Part shown: positions 26,926-36,821 of the stretch, piece after piece | Layout of the letters: every line of letters starts with the position of its first letter | Position numbering within the stretch: the first letter of the stretch is position 1 | Assembly: GCF_000187585.1 (NCBI RefSeq) | Contig: NZ_GL732463.1 | Span: 468,432 to 528,738 of the forward strand | Length of the DNA: 60,307 nucleotides | Source of the DNA: Streptococcus peroris ATCC 700780 | GTDB lineage: Bacteria > Bacillota > Bacilli > Lactobacillales > Streptococcaceae | Direction of reading: 5' to 3' | Translations under genes and position numbers: made by a program | Notes under the pieces: model-generated | What the model was told of the DNA's origin: nothing | Databases searched by the model: none | What the model saw: only the letters and a program-made list of their open reading frames with translations

Positions 26926-27288
26926 ATGAAAATCGGTGATAAGTTAAATGGCCGTATTACTGGGATTCAGCCTTATGGTGCTTTTGTTGAGTTAGAAACA
27001 GGAGTGACAGGACTGATTCATATCTCAGAGATTCGGACAGGATTTATAGAAAATATCCATGACGTTTTAAAAGTTGGTGAAGAAGTACAGGTTCAAGTGG
27101 TTGATTTTGATGAGTTTACTGGGAAAGCTAGTCTTTCCATCCGTACTTTAGAAGAAGAAAAACATCAACTACCAAGACGGAGACGCTTTTCAAGCGATCG
27201 ATACAAATATGGTTTTGCCCCTTTAGGACAGATGATGCCAATATGGACTAAAGAAGCTCTTTCGAATCTAAATGAGATGAAACATTAG
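26926..27288 (+). CDS. cvfD: S1-domain RNA-binding post-transcriptional regulator (CvfD-like)
   Basis: A 120-residue protein with one S1 RNA-binding domain (residues 1-72: KIGDKLNGRITGIQPYGAFVELETGVTGLIHISEI...VQVQVVDFDEFTGKASLSIRT) and a short basic tail. It resembles B. subtilis YugI and pneumococcal CvfD, a cold-adaptation and virulence regulator. I use ATG 26926, immediately after the stop of the fusion gene (TGAGGACTAAAATG), rather than the upstream in-frame ATG at 26899. The symbol is by similarity from memory. Confidence 0.8.
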   Translation: MKIGDKLNGRITGIQPYGAFVELETGVTGLIHISEIRTGFIENIHDVLKVGEEVQVQVVDFDEFTGKASLSIRTLEEEKHQLPRRRRFSSDRYKYGFAPLGQMMPIWTKEALSNLNEMKH

Positions 27289-27335
27289 GTCATTCAAATA
27301 TGTGAAGAAGCTGACGTGACAAATTAGGAAAAATG

Positions 27336-28082
27336 ATGGAAGAACAGTTATTAAAATCAGGTGAGAGAATCAATCAACTATTCTCTACGGATATCAAAAT
27401 CATTCAAAATAGAGAGGTTTTTAGCTATTCGGTGGATAGTGTCCTCTTATCACGTTTTCCACGTTTTCCTAAAAAGGGCTTAATTGTGGATTTTTGTGCA
27501 GGCAATGGGGCTGTCGGACTTTTTGCTAGTAGTCGTACCAAGGCGAAAATCCTATCTGTAGAAATCCAAGAACGTCTAGCAGATATGGCAGAACGCTCAG
27601 TTCGTTTAAATAGCTTAGAAGAACAGATGCGGGTCATTTGTGATGATTTGAAAAACATGCCTAATCATCTTCAAGGAAGCAAAGTAGATATGATTTTATG
27701 CAATCCGCCTTATTTCAAGGTAGATCCTCATTCTAATCTGAACGAGAGCGAGCATTATCTTTTGGCTAGGCATGAGATCACAACTAATTTAGAAGAAATT
27801 TGTAGAAGTGCTCAAAAAATTCTCAAATCAAATGGACGTTTGGCAATGGTTCATCGTCCTGATCGATTATTAGATATCTTAGCTACGCTCCAACAGCATA
27901 ATCTGGCTCCAAAACGTCTGCAATTTGTTTATCCTAAACGGGAGAAGGAAGCTAATATGCTTTTGATTGAGGCTATTAAGGACGGCTCCACTAGTGGTTT
28001 TAAGGTTTTACCACCACTCATTGTTCATAATAGTGATGGTACTTATACACCAGAAATTCAAGAGATTTACTATGGATCATAA
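27336..28082 (+). CDS. tRNA1(Val) (adenine(37)-N6)-methyltransferase-like protein
   Basis: A 248-residue SAM-dependent methyltransferase. The SAM motif is [13 protein letters not shown] (near residue 48) and the amino-methylation motif is NPPYF (near residue 125), the combination of the TrmN6/YabB-type group that modifies A37 of tRNA-Val. Two adjacent ATGs exist (27333 and 27336); the second has better spacing (6 nt) from AGGAA. Its 3' end overlaps the GIY-YIG gene by 11 bp, a pairing common in Firmicutes. Confidence 0.85.
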   Translation: MEEQLLKSGERINQLFSTDIKIIQNREVFSYSVDSVLLSRFPRFPKKGLIVDFCAGNGAVGLFASSRTKAKILSVEIQERLADMAERSVRLNSLEEQMRVICDDLKNMPNHLQGSKVDMILCNPPYFKVDPHSNLNESEHYLLARHEITTNLEEICRSAQKILKSNGRLAMVHRPDRLLDILATLQQHNLAPKRLQFVYPKREKEANMLLIEAIKDGSTSGFKVLPPLIVHNSDGTYTPEIQEIYYGS

Positions 28083-28356
28083 GGCTTATATGTATGTGGT
28101 TGAGTGTTGTGATGGTTCCTACTATACTGGTTACACGACAGATGTTAAGAAACGGATTACTGTTCACAATAGCGGTAAAGGAGCCAAATATACACGAGCT
28201 CGATTGCCAGTAAAACTCATATTTGCAGAAGGTTTTGATAGTAAGGAAGAAGCCATGTCTGCTGAAGCTCTTTTCAAGCGCAAGACACGCATGCAAAAAG
28301 AACATTATCTCAAAGAGAGTCAATATAGAAATTTAGTCGATACTTTTGACGTGTAA
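28072..28356 (+). CDS. GIY-YIG domain protein (UPF0213/YhbQ-like)
   Basis: A 94-residue single-domain GIY-YIG protein. The motif [24 protein letters not shown] carries the tyrosines and arginine of the nuclease core, with Glu in [11 protein letters not shown]. Small members of this family are of unclear physiological function. The ATG at 28072 lies inside the end of the methyltransferase gene (11-bp overlap), so the two are translationally linked. Confidence 0.85.
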   Translation: MDHKAYMYVVECCDGSYYTGYTTDVKKRITVHNSGKGAKYTRARLPVKLIFAEGFDSKEEAMSAEALFKRKTRMQKEHYLKESQYRNLVDTFDV

Positions 28357-28440
28357 CGTGGAGTCCTTTGGCTCCTCTTACTTTTGTCAAAAATTGAAAA
28401 AAATGCTACAATAAAGAGAATAAAGAAACGAGGTATTATC

Positions 28441-29376
28441 ATGTCTAAGATTCTAGTATTTGGTCACCAAAATCCAGACTCAGATGCTATTGGTTCATCT
28501 GTAGCTTTTGCTTATCTTGCAAAAGAAGCATACGGTTTGGACACAGAAGCGGTGGCTCTTGGAACTCCAAATGAAGAAACAGCTTTCGTCTTGAACTATT
28601 TTGGTGTAGACGCACCGCGCGTGATCACATCTGCTAAAGCAGAAGGTGCAGAACAAGTCATCTTAACAGACCACAATGAATTCCAACAATCAGTTTCAGA
28701 TATTGCTGAAGTTGAAGTTTATGGTGTTGTGGACCACCACCGTGTGGCTAACTTTGAAACTGCCAGCCCACTTTACATGCGTTTGGAACCAGTTGGATCA
28801 GCATCATCTATCGTTTACCGCATGTTCAAAGAGCATGGCGTAGCTGTTCCAAAAGAAATCGCAGGTTTAATGCTATCAGGTTTGATTTCAGATACTCTTC
28901 TTTTGAAATCTCCAACCACTCACCCATCAGATAAAGTCATTGCTCCTGAATTGGCTGAATTGGCTGGTGTAAACTTGGAAGAATACGGTCTTGCCATGCT
29001 TAAGGCTGGTACAAACTTGGCAAGCAAATCTGCTGAAGAATTGATTGATATCGATGCTAAGACATTTGAACTTAATGGAAACAATGTTCGTGTGGCTCAA
29101 GTGAATACAGTTGATATTGCTGAAGTATTGGAACGCCAAGCTGAAATCGAAGCAGCTATCCAAGCTACAAATGCAGCTAACGGCTACTCTGACTTTGTCT
29201 TGATGATTACAGACATCGTCAACTCAAACTCAGAAATTTTGGCTCTTGGTGCTAATATGGACAAGGTAGAAGCAGCTTTCAACTTCAAACTTGAAAACAA
29301 CCATGCTTTCCTTCCAGGTGCTGTTTCACGTAAGAAACAAGTGGTACCACAATTGACTGAAAGCTTTAATGGGTAA
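28441..29376 (+). CDS. ppaC: Manganese-dependent inorganic pyrophosphatase
   Basis: A 311-residue family II (DHH) pyrophosphatase hydrolysing PPi to phosphate, which pulls biosynthetic reactions forward. Metal motifs: [12 protein letters not shown] near residue 8, DHNE near residue 75, VDHHR near residue 97, and the C-terminal SRKKQVVP segment that binds phosphate. I start at the ATG at 28441 after ACGAGG; the longer frame from 28384 lies in the promoter region. Codon use is strongly biased, consistent with high expression. Confidence 0.95.
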   Translation: MSKILVFGHQNPDSDAIGSSVAFAYLAKEAYGLDTEAVALGTPNEETAFVLNYFGVDAPRVITSAKAEGAEQVILTDHNEFQQSVSDIAEVEVYGVVDHHRVANFETASPLYMRLEPVGSASSIVYRMFKEHGVAVPKEIAGLMLSGLISDTLLLKSPTTHPSDKVIAPELAELAGVNLEEYGLAMLKAGTNLASKSAEELIDIDAKTFELNGNNVRVAQVNTVDIAEVLERQAEIEAAIQATNAANGYSDFVLMITDIVNSNSEILALGANMDKVEAAFNFKLENNHAFLPGAVSRKKQVVPQLTESFNG

Positions 29377-29429
29377 TATTTAAGGAATATTTAGAACTGT
29401 TAATTTGACTATTTATAGAAGGTGATAGC

Positions 29430-29756
29430 ATGATGCGATTGATTGAAGGGCTACGCTTTTTGGTTGAGGTTGTGGCAATACTTGGTCTTTTCTCCGTGTC
29501 TGTAATACAAATTTCTTGGCTGGAAAAATTCCTATTTTTTCTTCTAGCAGTTCTATTAATCTTATTTTGGGCACGATATATGGCGCCAAAATCTCCACAT
29601 GCTTTAAAAAAATGGCATCGCCTCGTTGCTGAGACGTCGATTTTTATTTTAGTTAGTTGTATTTTTTGGCATTTGTATGGATTGCAAATAGGAATCTTCT
29701 ACTTAGCTCTGTCTTTTGGAAGTTTGGTGCTTCTTTATTATTTTCAGCTAGAGTGA
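29430..29756 (+). CDS. YrdB family (DUF2568) membrane protein
   Basis: A 108-residue hydrophobic protein with four predicted membrane helices (residues 8-27, 31-48, 65-83 and 86-104) and the conserved FWARYMAPKSPHAL loop of the DUF2568/YrdB group. Function unknown. AAGGTG precedes the first of two start-adjacent ATGs. Confidence 0.7.
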   Translation: MMRLIEGLRFLVEVVAILGLFSVSVIQISWLEKFLFFLLAVLLILFWARYMAPKSPHALKKWHRLVAETSIFILVSCIFWHLYGLQIGIFYLALSFGSLVLLYYFQLE

Positions 29757-29841
29757 TTCTTGGAATATAGTTAATGAATTATTTAAATGGTAATTATTTG
29801 ACTAGAGATTGACACGAGAAAACGATGTTTTCCATATAACT

Positions 29842-29867
29842 AAAGGAGTTTCGACTCCTTTTTTTCT
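29842..29867 (+). terminator. Terminator
   Basis: AAAGGAGT (29842-29849), loop TTCG, ACTCCTTT (29854-29861) and T-run. Confidence 0.88.
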
Positions 29868-29878
29868 AGGAGAGAAAG

Positions 29879-30391
29879 ATGATAGAAAATGGCGATTTGA
29901 TTTTTGTGAGAGAAGATACAGAAATGGGGCAGGCTATCCAGGCTTCTACAGGTAACTACAGTCACGTGGCTATCTTTTTGGACGGACAGGTCTATCATGC
30001 CACGGTAGAAGGTGGTGTCCTTGCTCAGTCTCCTGAGGTCTTCTTTGAAGCTGGAAAAGTCTATGACCGTTATCACTATGAGCAGATTGATTGTGCAGAG
30101 GTCAAAAAGCGAGCAGAGAGTCTCTTAGGGGCTCCCTACAATGCTTCCTTTTACCCAGATGGAACCGGTTTTTACTGTTCCCAATATATTGCAGCCATCT
30201 TACCCATTTTTGAGACCATTCCCATGAAGTTTGGGTATGATACACAGGAAATCAGTGATTTCTGGAGAGAATATTATCGAGAGTTGGGGCTTCCTGTACC
30301 TCTGAATCAACCTGGCACTAACCCGAGTCAACTAGCAGCCTCTCCACTTTTAGTATGTAAAGAAAGGAATCTTCATGATTCAGATTTTTAA
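29879..30391 (+). CDS. YiiX/YebB-like NlpC/P60-superfamily cysteine hydrolase
   Basis: A 170-residue protein of the permuted papain-like group. It has GDLIFVRE at the start, the catalytic His in NYSHVAIF (near residue 24-31) and the catalytic Cys in FYCSQYIA (near residue 100), arranged in the permuted order His then Cys. No signal peptide is visible, so it acts in the cytoplasm or is exported unconventionally; the substrate is unknown. Its last 17 bp overlap the DUF1803 gene. Confidence 0.75.
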   Translation: MIENGDLIFVREDTEMGQAIQASTGNYSHVAIFLDGQVYHATVEGGVLAQSPEVFFEAGKVYDRYHYEQIDCAEVKKRAESLLGAPYNASFYPDGTGFYCSQYIAAILPIFETIPMKFGYDTQEISDFWREYYRELGLPVPLNQPGTNPSQLAASPLLVCKERNLHDSDF

Positions 30392-31025
30392 TCCATCTCG
30401 CTTGACGCGACAACCATTCTTTAGAGATTTGGTAGACTATCTTGATCAGCATGATGATGTTATCCTCCGTGAAATCAAGGCTCAGTTTCCAGAGATACCA
30501 GTTGATAAGTTTATGGAGGAGTACATTAAAGCAGGCTTGATTTTGAGAGAACATAAACGCTATTATATCAGTCTTCCATTTCTAGAGTCTACAGATTCTC
30601 TTGAATTAGACCAGGAAGTCTTTGTGAGAGAAGAGAGCTCAGTCTATCAGGAATTACAGGAGAAACTTTTTCAAACAGAATTGCGCAATCATACGAATGC
30701 AGCACTTTTAGTGGAAAAGACGGACTTTGCAAGACAAAAAATGACCTTATCCAATTATTTTTATAAGGTTAAACATCAGTATCCTTTAACAGCACAGCAG
30801 CAAGAGCTTTATGGGATTTTAGGAGATGTTAATCCAGAGTATGCTCTCAAGTATATGACAACCTTTTTGCTCAAGTTTCTCAAAAAAGACCAAGTCCAGC
30901 AAAAACGTCGAGACATTTTTGTGGATAGCTTAGAAATCTTAGGGTATATTCGAAAAAATGATGCAAGTAAGTACGAATTAGCGGTTGATTTTGATCGGGA
31001 GAGGCTAACTTTCGTTTTGGTTTAA
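30375..31025 (+). CDS. DUF1803 family protein
   Basis: A 216-residue cytoplasmic protein found in streptococci (DUF1803). It is charged, mostly helical, with no membrane segment or catalytic motif that I recognise. Its start (MIQIFNPSRLTRQPFFRDLVDYLD) overlaps the preceding hydrolase gene, so the two are probably co-translated. GAAAGGAA precedes the ATG. Confidence 0.7.
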   Translation: MIQIFNPSRLTRQPFFRDLVDYLDQHDDVILREIKAQFPEIPVDKFMEEYIKAGLILREHKRYYISLPFLESTDSLELDQEVFVREESSVYQELQEKLFQTELRNHTNAALLVEKTDFARQKMTLSNYFYKVKHQYPLTAQQQELYGILGDVNPEYALKYMTTFLLKFLKKDQVQQKRRDIFVDSLEILGYIRKNDASKYELAVDFDRERLTFVLV

Positions 31026-31121
31026 CTTTTTTTTTGAGCTATTTGTTTGACTTTGAGTAGGAATAAAGATATACTGAAACCAATCGATATTTTTATCGGA
31101 AAAATAAAAGGAGACAAATAT

Positions 31122-31322
31122 ATGTCAGTTGAAAATAAATTTGACCAAGCTAAAGGTTCTATTAAAGAAGGTTTTGGTAAACTTACTGGAGATAGTAAAA
31201 CTCAAGCTGAAGGTACCACAGAAAAAACAGTTGCTAAGCTAAAAGAAGTAGCTGAAGAAGTAAAAGAAACTGTTGAAGGTGCAGTAAATGGTTTGAAAAA
31301 CTCTTTTAAAAAAGAAGACTAA
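31122..31322 (+). CDS. CsbD family stress protein
   Basis: A 66-residue lysine- and glutamate-rich protein matching the CsbD pattern [31 protein letters not shown] followed by a helical charged repeat. CsbD proteins are general-stress proteins of unknown mechanism. AAAGGAG precedes the ATG at 31122; the in-frame extension to 31047 has no site. A strong bidirectional terminator follows. Confidence 0.88.
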   Translation: MSVENKFDQAKGSIKEGFGKLTGDSKTQAEGTTEKTVAKLKEVAEEVKETVEGAVNGLKNSFKKED

Positions 31323-31350
31323 AAAACAAGGGATTTTATCCCTTGTTTTT
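31322..31350. terminator. Bidirectional terminator between the CsbD gene and murE
   Basis: AAAAACAAGGGAT (31322-31334), loop TTT, ATCCCTTGTTTTT (31338-31350): a perfect 13-bp stem. Confidence 0.92.
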
Positions 31351-31353
31351 GGT

Positions 31354-32799
31354 TTATAAATAACGTTTTGCAATGGCTGCATCACCCGGGTACTCTTCTT
31401 TTACGCCGTTGATGATTTGGTAGCAATCCGCTCCTTTTCCTGCAAGGATGACTGCATCTAATGGTTGACTGGTAATAGACATTGCAGTTTTAATAGCCTC
31501 TTCACGGTCGATGATTGTTTTAACGGGATGCTCAATGTAGCTACTGATTTCATCAGCGATTGCACGTGGATCCTCGTAGTTAGGATCATCTGTGGTGAGA
31601 AATACTTGAATTTCAGGATGCTTGTTTAAAAGAAGACCGAAATCTTTTCGGCGACTTTCTCCCTTGTTTCCTGTGGATCCGAGAACGAGTGCAATGTTAC
31701 CAGTGTGATGTTCTTCAACAACGGAGATTAGTTTTGTAAGACTATCGCCATTGTGGGCATAGTCAATGATAACCTTGGCCCCATTTTTCTGAGTCAGAAC
31801 TTCCATACGGCCTGGAACTCGAGTTTCGGCAATTCCTTTTTGGATATCCTCTAGACTAGCTCCGAGACGCAGACAGGCAAGACCTGCTGCTACAGCATTT
31901 TCTTGGTTGAAATGTCCGATTAATTGAATATCATAATCTCCTGCCAATTTTCCAGTAGCTGAAAAGCGAAAGGCCTTGGAATTTTTGATTTGATTATCAG
32001 ACTGGCTACCATAAAAGTCATGTTCTTTTTGTTCAACTTCTTCTTTGAGAAGGTTGAAGTGGTCCATATCACTATTGACTACAACAGCACGACTATTTTC
32101 CATCAGTAACCGTTTGTGGTAGAAGTAGTCTTCAAAAGTCGGATGTTCAATGGGACCAATATGGTCAGGAGTAATGTTAAGGAATACCCCAACATCAAAG
32201 GTTAAACCGTAAACTCTGTGAACTAGGTAAGCTTGACTGGAAACTTCCATGACGAGGTGAGTACGGTTATTCTTAACGGCTTGTGCCATCATGTCAAAGA
32301 GATCGATGTTTTCGGGTGTTGAGAATGAAGATTTAAAGAATGTCTTGCCATCTAAAGTGGTATTCATAGTGGACAAGAGCGCGGTTTGGTAACGTTGAGA
32401 CAAGATATGATAAGCAAAGTAGGCTGCTGTCGTCTTCCCCTTAGTTCCGGTAAAGGCTAGAATTTTGAGTTTCTTTTGAGGATTGCCATAAAACACCATG
32501 GCAATTAAACTCATGGCTTTTTTGATGTTATTAACTACAATGACAGGGATACCGACTTGGTAATCTTTTTCAGCTACATACCAGCCCAAACCTTGTGAGA
32601 TAGCTGACACAAGATATTCTTCTTTAAAAGCTGCACCCTTTGCAAAAAAGAGGCAGTTTTCTTTGGCTTTTCGACTATCATAGCTAATGCTATCAAACGT
32701 AACATTCGTGTAGTTATAGAGGTAATTTTCGTGGTCGATAATTTCACGGAAGAGACCATCTTTTTTTAAAATATTCAAAACAGTTTCAATCTTTATCAT
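31354..32799 (-). CDS. murE: UDP-MurNAc-L-alanyl-D-glutamate--L-lysine ligase
   Basis: A 481-residue cytoplasmic Mur ligase adding L-lysine as the third residue of the peptidoglycan stem peptide. ATP site [13 protein letters not shown] near residue 108; the substrate motif DDPNYEDP near residue 401 is the L-lysine type (diaminopimelate enzymes have DNPR). I start at the ATG at 32799 ([15 protein letters not shown]), matching pneumococcal MurE as I remember it. An upstream in-frame ATG at 32826 falls inside the promoter. The -10 TATAAT ends 7 nt before the ATG with no Shine-Dalgarno, so initiation is probably leaderless. It is divergent from the flippase gene, which acts later in the same pathway. 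Confidence 0.95.
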   Translation of the reverse strand: MIKIETVLNILKKDGLFREIIDHENYLYNYTNVTFDSISYDSRKAKENCLFFAKGAAFKEEYLVSAISQGLGWYVAEKDYQVGIPVIVVNNIKKAMSLIAMVFYGNPQKKLKILAFTGTKGKTTAAYFAYHILSQRYQTALLSTMNTTLDGKTFFKSSFSTPENIDLFDMMAQAVKNNRTHLVMEVSSQAYLVHRVYGLTFDVGVFLNITPDHIGPIEHPTFEDYFYHKRLLMENSRAVVVNSDMDHFNLLKEEVEQKEHDFYGSQSDNQIKNSKAFRFSATGKLAGDYDIQLIGHFNQENAVAAGLACLRLGASLEDIQKGIAETRVPGRMEVLTQKNGAKVIIDYAHNGDSLTKLISVVEEHHTGNIALVLGSTGNKGESRRKDFGLLLNKHPEIQVFLTTDDPNYEDPRAIADEISSYIEHPVKTIIDREEAIKTAMSITSQPLDAVILAGKGADCYQIINGVKEEYPGDAAIAKRYL

Positions 32800-32806
32800 A
32801 CTTTCT

Positions 32807-32835
32807 ATTATAAACTTCGAGCCCAAAATTTACAA
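32807..32835 (-). promoter_or_regulatory. murE promoter abutting the start codon
   Basis: Minus strand -35 TTGTAA (32835-32830), 17-bp spacer, -10 TATAAT (32812-32807). Only 7 nt (AGAAAGT) lie between the -10 and the ATG, so the transcript starts at or next to the initiation codon. Confidence 0.7.
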
Positions 32836-32904
32836 GTAACAAGGAAAAGTTTATAATGGAAGATAAGGAACTTTTCCTAGTGATTAAATATGAATGAGGA
32901 AGCT

Positions 32905-34527
32905 ATGTCAAACGAAACTAATCATCAGCAAGCCCAGATGTTACGAGGGACTGCTTGGCTAACTGCTAGTAACTTTATCAGTCGCTTACTTGGAGCAGTG
33001 TACATCATTCCCTGGTATATCTGGATGGGAACTTATGCGGCAAAGGCCAATGGCCTCTTTACCATGGGGTATAATATTTATGCATGGTTCTTACTAATTT
33101 CAACAGCAGGAATTCCGGTTGCGGTTGCAAAGCAAGTGGCTAAATACAATACTATGCAGGAAGAAGAGCATAGTTTTGCCCTGATTCGAAGTTTCCTCGG
33201 CTTTATGACGGGGCTCGGTTTTGTCTTTGCTTTAGTTCTGTATCTGTTTTCCCCTTGGTTGGCTGATCTTTCGGGTGTGGGGAAAGATTTGATTCCCATT
33301 ATGCAAAGTCTAGCATGGGCTGTCTTGATTTTTCCATCTATGAGTGTTATCCGTGGCTTCTTCCAAGGGATGAACAACCTGAAACCTTACGCTATGAGTC
33401 AAATCGCTGAGCAGGTTATCCGTGTTATTTGGATGCTTTTAGCCACCTTTATCATCATGAAGCTCGGTTCGAAGGATTATCTATCTGCAGTAACTCAATC
33501 TACCTTTGCAGCCTTTGTTGGGATGGTCGCAAGTTTTGCAGTCTTGCTTTATTTCCTATTTAAGGAAGGATTACTTCAAAAAGTATTTGAAACGCGCGAT
33601 AGAATTGACGGCAAAAGTCTTTTGGTCGATACGATTAAGGAAGCTATTCCCTTTATTATAACTGGTTCAGCAATTCAACTTTTCCAAATTCTGGACCAAA
33701 TGACCTTTATCAATAGCATGAAGTGGTTTACCAACTACAGTAATGAAGACTTAGTAGTCATGTTTTCTTATTTCTCTGCTAATCCTAATAAGATTACCAT
33801 GATATTAATTTCGGTGGGAGTTTCAATCGGTGGTGTAGGCCTTCCCCTCCTAACAGAGAACTATGTCAAGAGTGATTTACCAGCAGCTGCTCGTCTAGTT
33901 CAAAATAGTATCACCATGCTTTTCTTATTTCTTTTACCTGCTACAGTTGGAGTAGTTATGGTGGGTGAGCCTCTTTATACAGTATTTTATGGCAAACCAG
34001 ATGATCTAGCCTTGGGATTGTTTGTATTTGCTGTTTTGCAGTCAACTATCTTGGGTCTGTATATGGTCTTATCACCAATGCTTCAGGCTATGTTTCGAAA
34101 TCGCAAAGCAGTTCTATATTTTGTTTATGGAGCTATCGCTAAACTTGTCCTTCAATTGCCAGCCATAGCGATTTTCCATAGTTATGGCCCTTTGATTTCA
34201 ACAACCATAGGTCTCATCATTCCAATTGTTTTGATATATCGTGAAGTCTGTCAGATAACAGGAGCTCGTCGTAAGATCATTTTGAAGAGAACAATTTTAG
34301 TCACTATTTTGACTCTAGTTATGTTTATCTTAGTTGGCTTTTTACAATGGCTTCTTGGATTTGTCTTCCAACCATCTGGACGTTTGTGGAGCTTCTTCTA
34401 TGTTGCCCTAATCGGTGTAATTGGTGGTGGACTCTACGGAGCTATGAGTCTTTATACTCGACTCTTAGATAAAGTTATCGGAAAGGCAAAAGCTGACCAG
34501 TTACGAGCACGATTGAAATTATCATAA
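32905..34527 (+). CDS. MOP-superfamily flippase, MurJ/YtgP-type (probable lipid II flippase)
   Basis: A 540-residue polytopic membrane protein with about 14 hydrophobic helices and the MATE/PST-like N-terminus LRGTAWLTASNFISRLLGAVYIIPWY. It resembles streptococcal YtgP, which can replace MurJ, and so probably flips lipid II across the membrane. Its position opposite murE supports a peptidoglycan rather than capsule role. I use ATG 32905 with GAGGA 6 nt upstream; ATG 32890 would add five residues. A long stem terminator follows. Confidence 0.82.
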   Translation: MSNETNHQQAQMLRGTAWLTASNFISRLLGAVYIIPWYIWMGTYAAKANGLFTMGYNIYAWFLLISTAGIPVAVAKQVAKYNTMQEEEHSFALIRSFLGFMTGLGFVFALVLYLFSPWLADLSGVGKDLIPIMQSLAWAVLIFPSMSVIRGFFQGMNNLKPYAMSQIAEQVIRVIWMLLATFIIMKLGSKDYLSAVTQSTFAAFVGMVASFAVLLYFLFKEGLLQKVFETRDRIDGKSLLVDTIKEAIPFIITGSAIQLFQILDQMTFINSMKWFTNYSNEDLVVMFSYFSANPNKITMILISVGVSIGGVGLPLLTENYVKSDLPAAARLVQNSITMLFLFLLPATVGVVMVGEPLYTVFYGKPDDLALGLFVFAVLQSTILGLYMVLSPMLQAMFRNRKAVLYFVYGAIAKLVLQLPAIAIFHSYGPLISTTIGLIIPIVLIYREVCQITGARRKIILKRTILVTILTLVMFILVGFLQWLLGFVFQPSGRLWSFFYVALIGVIGGGLYGAMSLYTRLLDKVIGKAKADQLRARLKLS

Positions 34528-34544
34528 ACGTTTATAAATAAAAC

Positions 34545-34592
34545 GAACAGTTTGAACTTTTTTATCTTAAAAACTTCAAACTGTTCATTTTT
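34545..34592 (+). terminator. Flippase gene terminator
   Basis: GAACAGTTTGAA (34545-34556) and TTCAAACTGTTC (34575-34586) pair perfectly; the stem can extend into the AT-rich loop and ends in T residues. Confidence 0.85.
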
Positions 34593-34631
34593 TATTAAAA
34601 AAAACAGAAAAAAACATAAAAATGAACAAAA

Positions 34632-34653
34632 ATGTAAATTTTTTACATGTAAA
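34632..34653. promoter_or_regulatory. Nested palindromes upstream of the peptide-binding lipoprotein
   Basis: ATGTAAA-TTT-TTTACAT (34632-34648) and the overlapping perfect palindrome TTTACATGTAAA (34642-34653) lie directly upstream of the -35. They are candidate operator sites; the binding protein is unknown. Confidence 0.5.
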
Positions 34654-34656
34654 TAC

Positions 34657-34685
34657 TTGACTAAATAAAACACCGGTTGTATAAT
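34657..34685 (+). promoter_or_regulatory. Promoter of the oligopeptide-binding lipoprotein gene
   Basis: -35 TTGACT (34657-34662), 17-bp spacer, -10 TATAAT (34680-34685). Confidence 0.8.
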
Positions 34686-34717
34686 AAGACATATATTTGA
34701 AACAGGAGGTTTTGAAA

Positions 34718-36676
34718 ATGAAAAAATCGAAAGCTAAATATCTGACACTAGCAGGTGTCGTCCTTAGTGCCGGATTCCTATTGAGCGCATGTAGTAGTTC
34801 GTCTAGTGCGCCTAAAACCTATAGCTATGTATATGCTTCTGACCCAGCCAGTCTAAATTATCTTCTAGAAAATCGTGCAACTACACTTGATGTGGTTACT
34901 AACTTGGTAGATGGTTTGATGGAAAACGACCAATATGGTAATTATGTTCCTTCATTAGCAGAAGATTGGAGTGTTTCTCAAGATGGTTTGACATACACTT
35001 ATAAACTTCGTAAAGATGCGAAATGGTATACAAATGAAGGTGAAGAATATGCACCTGTTACTGCAAAAGATTTTGTAACTGGTTTGAAGTATGCAGCTGA
35101 TAATAAATCTCAAGCCTTATATTTAGTTCAAGATTCAATTGTAGGTTTGGATGACTATGTTACTGGTAAATCCAAAGATTTCTCAACTGTAGGCGTTAAA
35201 GCACTTGATGATCAAACTGTTCAATACACTTTGAAACAACCAGAACCATACTGGAACTCAAAAACAACTTCAAGTATTTTGTTGCCAGTTAATGAAGAGT
35301 TCTTGAATTCTAAAGGTGCTGACTTTGGTAAGATGGATCCTGCAGATATCTTGTACAGTGGACCTTTCTTACTTAAATCATTCACTTCAAAATCTGCAAT
35401 GGAATATACAAAGAATCCAAAGTACTGGGATGCTAAAAATGTCAATGTGGATGATGTGAAATTGAGCTACTTTGATGGTAGTGACCAAGATGCTCTTGTT
35501 CGTAACTTCTCTGAAGGAGTTTATAGCTTCGCTCGTCTTTACCCAAATAGTTCAAGTTTTGAAGGTGTGAAAGAAAAATACAAAGACAATATCGTCTACA
35601 GTATGCAAAATTCATCATCTTTCTACTATAACTTTAACTTAGATAGAAAATCTTATAAATATACTTCAAAAACAACAGATGCTCAGAAGAAATCTACTCA
35701 AGAAGCAGTCTTGAATAAATCTTTCCGTCAAGCAATCAACTTTGCTTATGACCGTACTTCTTATGCAGCACAATCACAAGGTCAAGACGGAGCTACTAAA
35801 GTCTTGAGAAACTTACTTGTACCTCCAACATTTGTTTCTGTTGATGGGAAGAACTTTGGTGATGTTGTAGCTTCTAAGGTCGTTAATTACGGTAAAGAAT
35901 GGGAAAACATGAAGTTCGATGATGCTCAAGATGCTTACTACAATGCTGACAAGGCTAAAGAAGCCTTTAGTAAAGCTAAGAGCGAATTGGAATCTAAAGG
36001 TGTTCAATTCCCTATCCACTTAGACATGCCAGTTGACCAAGCTACTAAGAGAAGTGTCCAAGAAGCAAGCTCATTCAAACAATCGATCGAATCTGTTTTG
36101 GGTGCTGACAATGTTGTTATTGATATCCAAATGCTAAGCACTGATGAAATGGATGGTATTAGTTACCAAGCTCAAACAGCAGCACAAAAAGATTACGACC
36201 TTTATAATGGTGGTTGGTCACCAGACTATCAAGACCCATCTACCTACCTTGATACTCTCAGCTTGTCAAGTGGTGGTTCTCTTCAAAATCTAGGTATTGA
36301 ACCAGGTGAAGCTAACGATAAAGCAAAAGCTGTTGGACTTGACACTTATACGAAGATGGTCGAAGAAGCTGGTAAAGAACAAGATTTGAATAAGCGTTAT
36401 GATAAATACGCAGATGCTCAAGCTTGGTTGGTTGACAGTTCATTAGCTATTCCAAACCTTTCTCTTGGTGGTACTCCTGGTTTGAGAAAAACAGTTCCAT
36501 TCTCATCAGCATACTCTCAAGCAGGTAATAAAGGTGTTGAATCATTCAAATACCTTAAATTGCAAGATAAGGTTGTAACCAAAGATGAGTATGAAAAAGC
36601 TAGAGAAAAATGGTTGAAAGAAAAAGAAGAATCTAATAAGAAAGCACAAGAAGACCTTGCCAACCATGTCAAATAA
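34718..36676 (+). CDS. AliB/AliA-like oligopeptide-binding lipoprotein
   Basis: A 652-residue extracellular substrate-binding protein (SBP_bac_5, peptide/OppA class). A lipoprotein signal ends in LSAC (cysteine near residue 24), followed by a Ser-rich linker and the family core (YVYASDPASLNYLLENRATTLDVVTNLVDGL; YSGPFLLKSF; YNGGWSPDYQDPSTYLDTL). No permease or ATPase gene is adjacent, so it presumably delivers peptides to an Ami/Opp transporter encoded elsewhere, as AliA and AliB do. The ATG at 34718 follows AGGAGG. It is transcribed alone. Confidence 0.9.
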   Translation: MKKSKAKYLTLAGVVLSAGFLLSACSSSSSAPKTYSYVYASDPASLNYLLENRATTLDVVTNLVDGLMENDQYGNYVPSLAEDWSVSQDGLTYTYKLRKDAKWYTNEGEEYAPVTAKDFVTGLKYAADNKSQALYLVQDSIVGLDDYVTGKSKDFSTVGVKALDDQTVQYTLKQPEPYWNSKTTSSILLPVNEEFLNSKGADFGKMDPADILYSGPFLLKSFTSKSAMEYTKNPKYWDAKNVNVDDVKLSYFDGSDQDALVRNFSEGVYSFARLYPNSSSFEGVKEKYKDNIVYSMQNSSSFYYNFNLDRKSYKYTSKTTDAQKKSTQEAVLNKSFRQAINFAYDRTSYAAQSQGQDGATKVLRNLLVPPTFVSVDGKNFGDVVASKVVNYGKEWENMKFDDAQDAYYNADKAKEAFSKAKSELESKGVQFPIHLDMPVDQATKRSVQEASSFKQSIESVLGADNVVIDIQMLSTDEMDGISYQAQTAAQKDYDLYNGGWSPDYQDPSTYLDTLSLSSGGSLQNLGIEPGEANDKAKAVGLDTYTKMVEEAGKEQDLNKRYDKYADAQAWLVDSSLAIPNLSLGGTPGLRKTVPFSSAYSQAGNKGVESFKYLKLQDKVVTKDEYEKAREKWLKEKEESNKKAQEDLANHVK

Positions 36677-36695
36677 TTAGCAATTTTATAAATAG

Positions 36696-36727
36696 AAACG
36701 ATAGCCTACAATTTGGCTATCGTTTTT
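36696..36727 (+). terminator. Lipoprotein gene terminator
   Basis: AAACGATAGCC (36696-36706) and GGCTATCGTTT (36715-36725): perfect 11-bp stem, T-run. A copy of the post-terminator spacer motif (36748-36774) follows. Confidence 0.9.
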
Positions 36728-36821
36728 ATATAGTTTGAAACTATAACTAGCTCTTGAAAACAAGAAAATGAGTAGGAGGAAATAAGTGGTACAATAGTTA
36801 GTATAGATTTGGAGGTATTGT

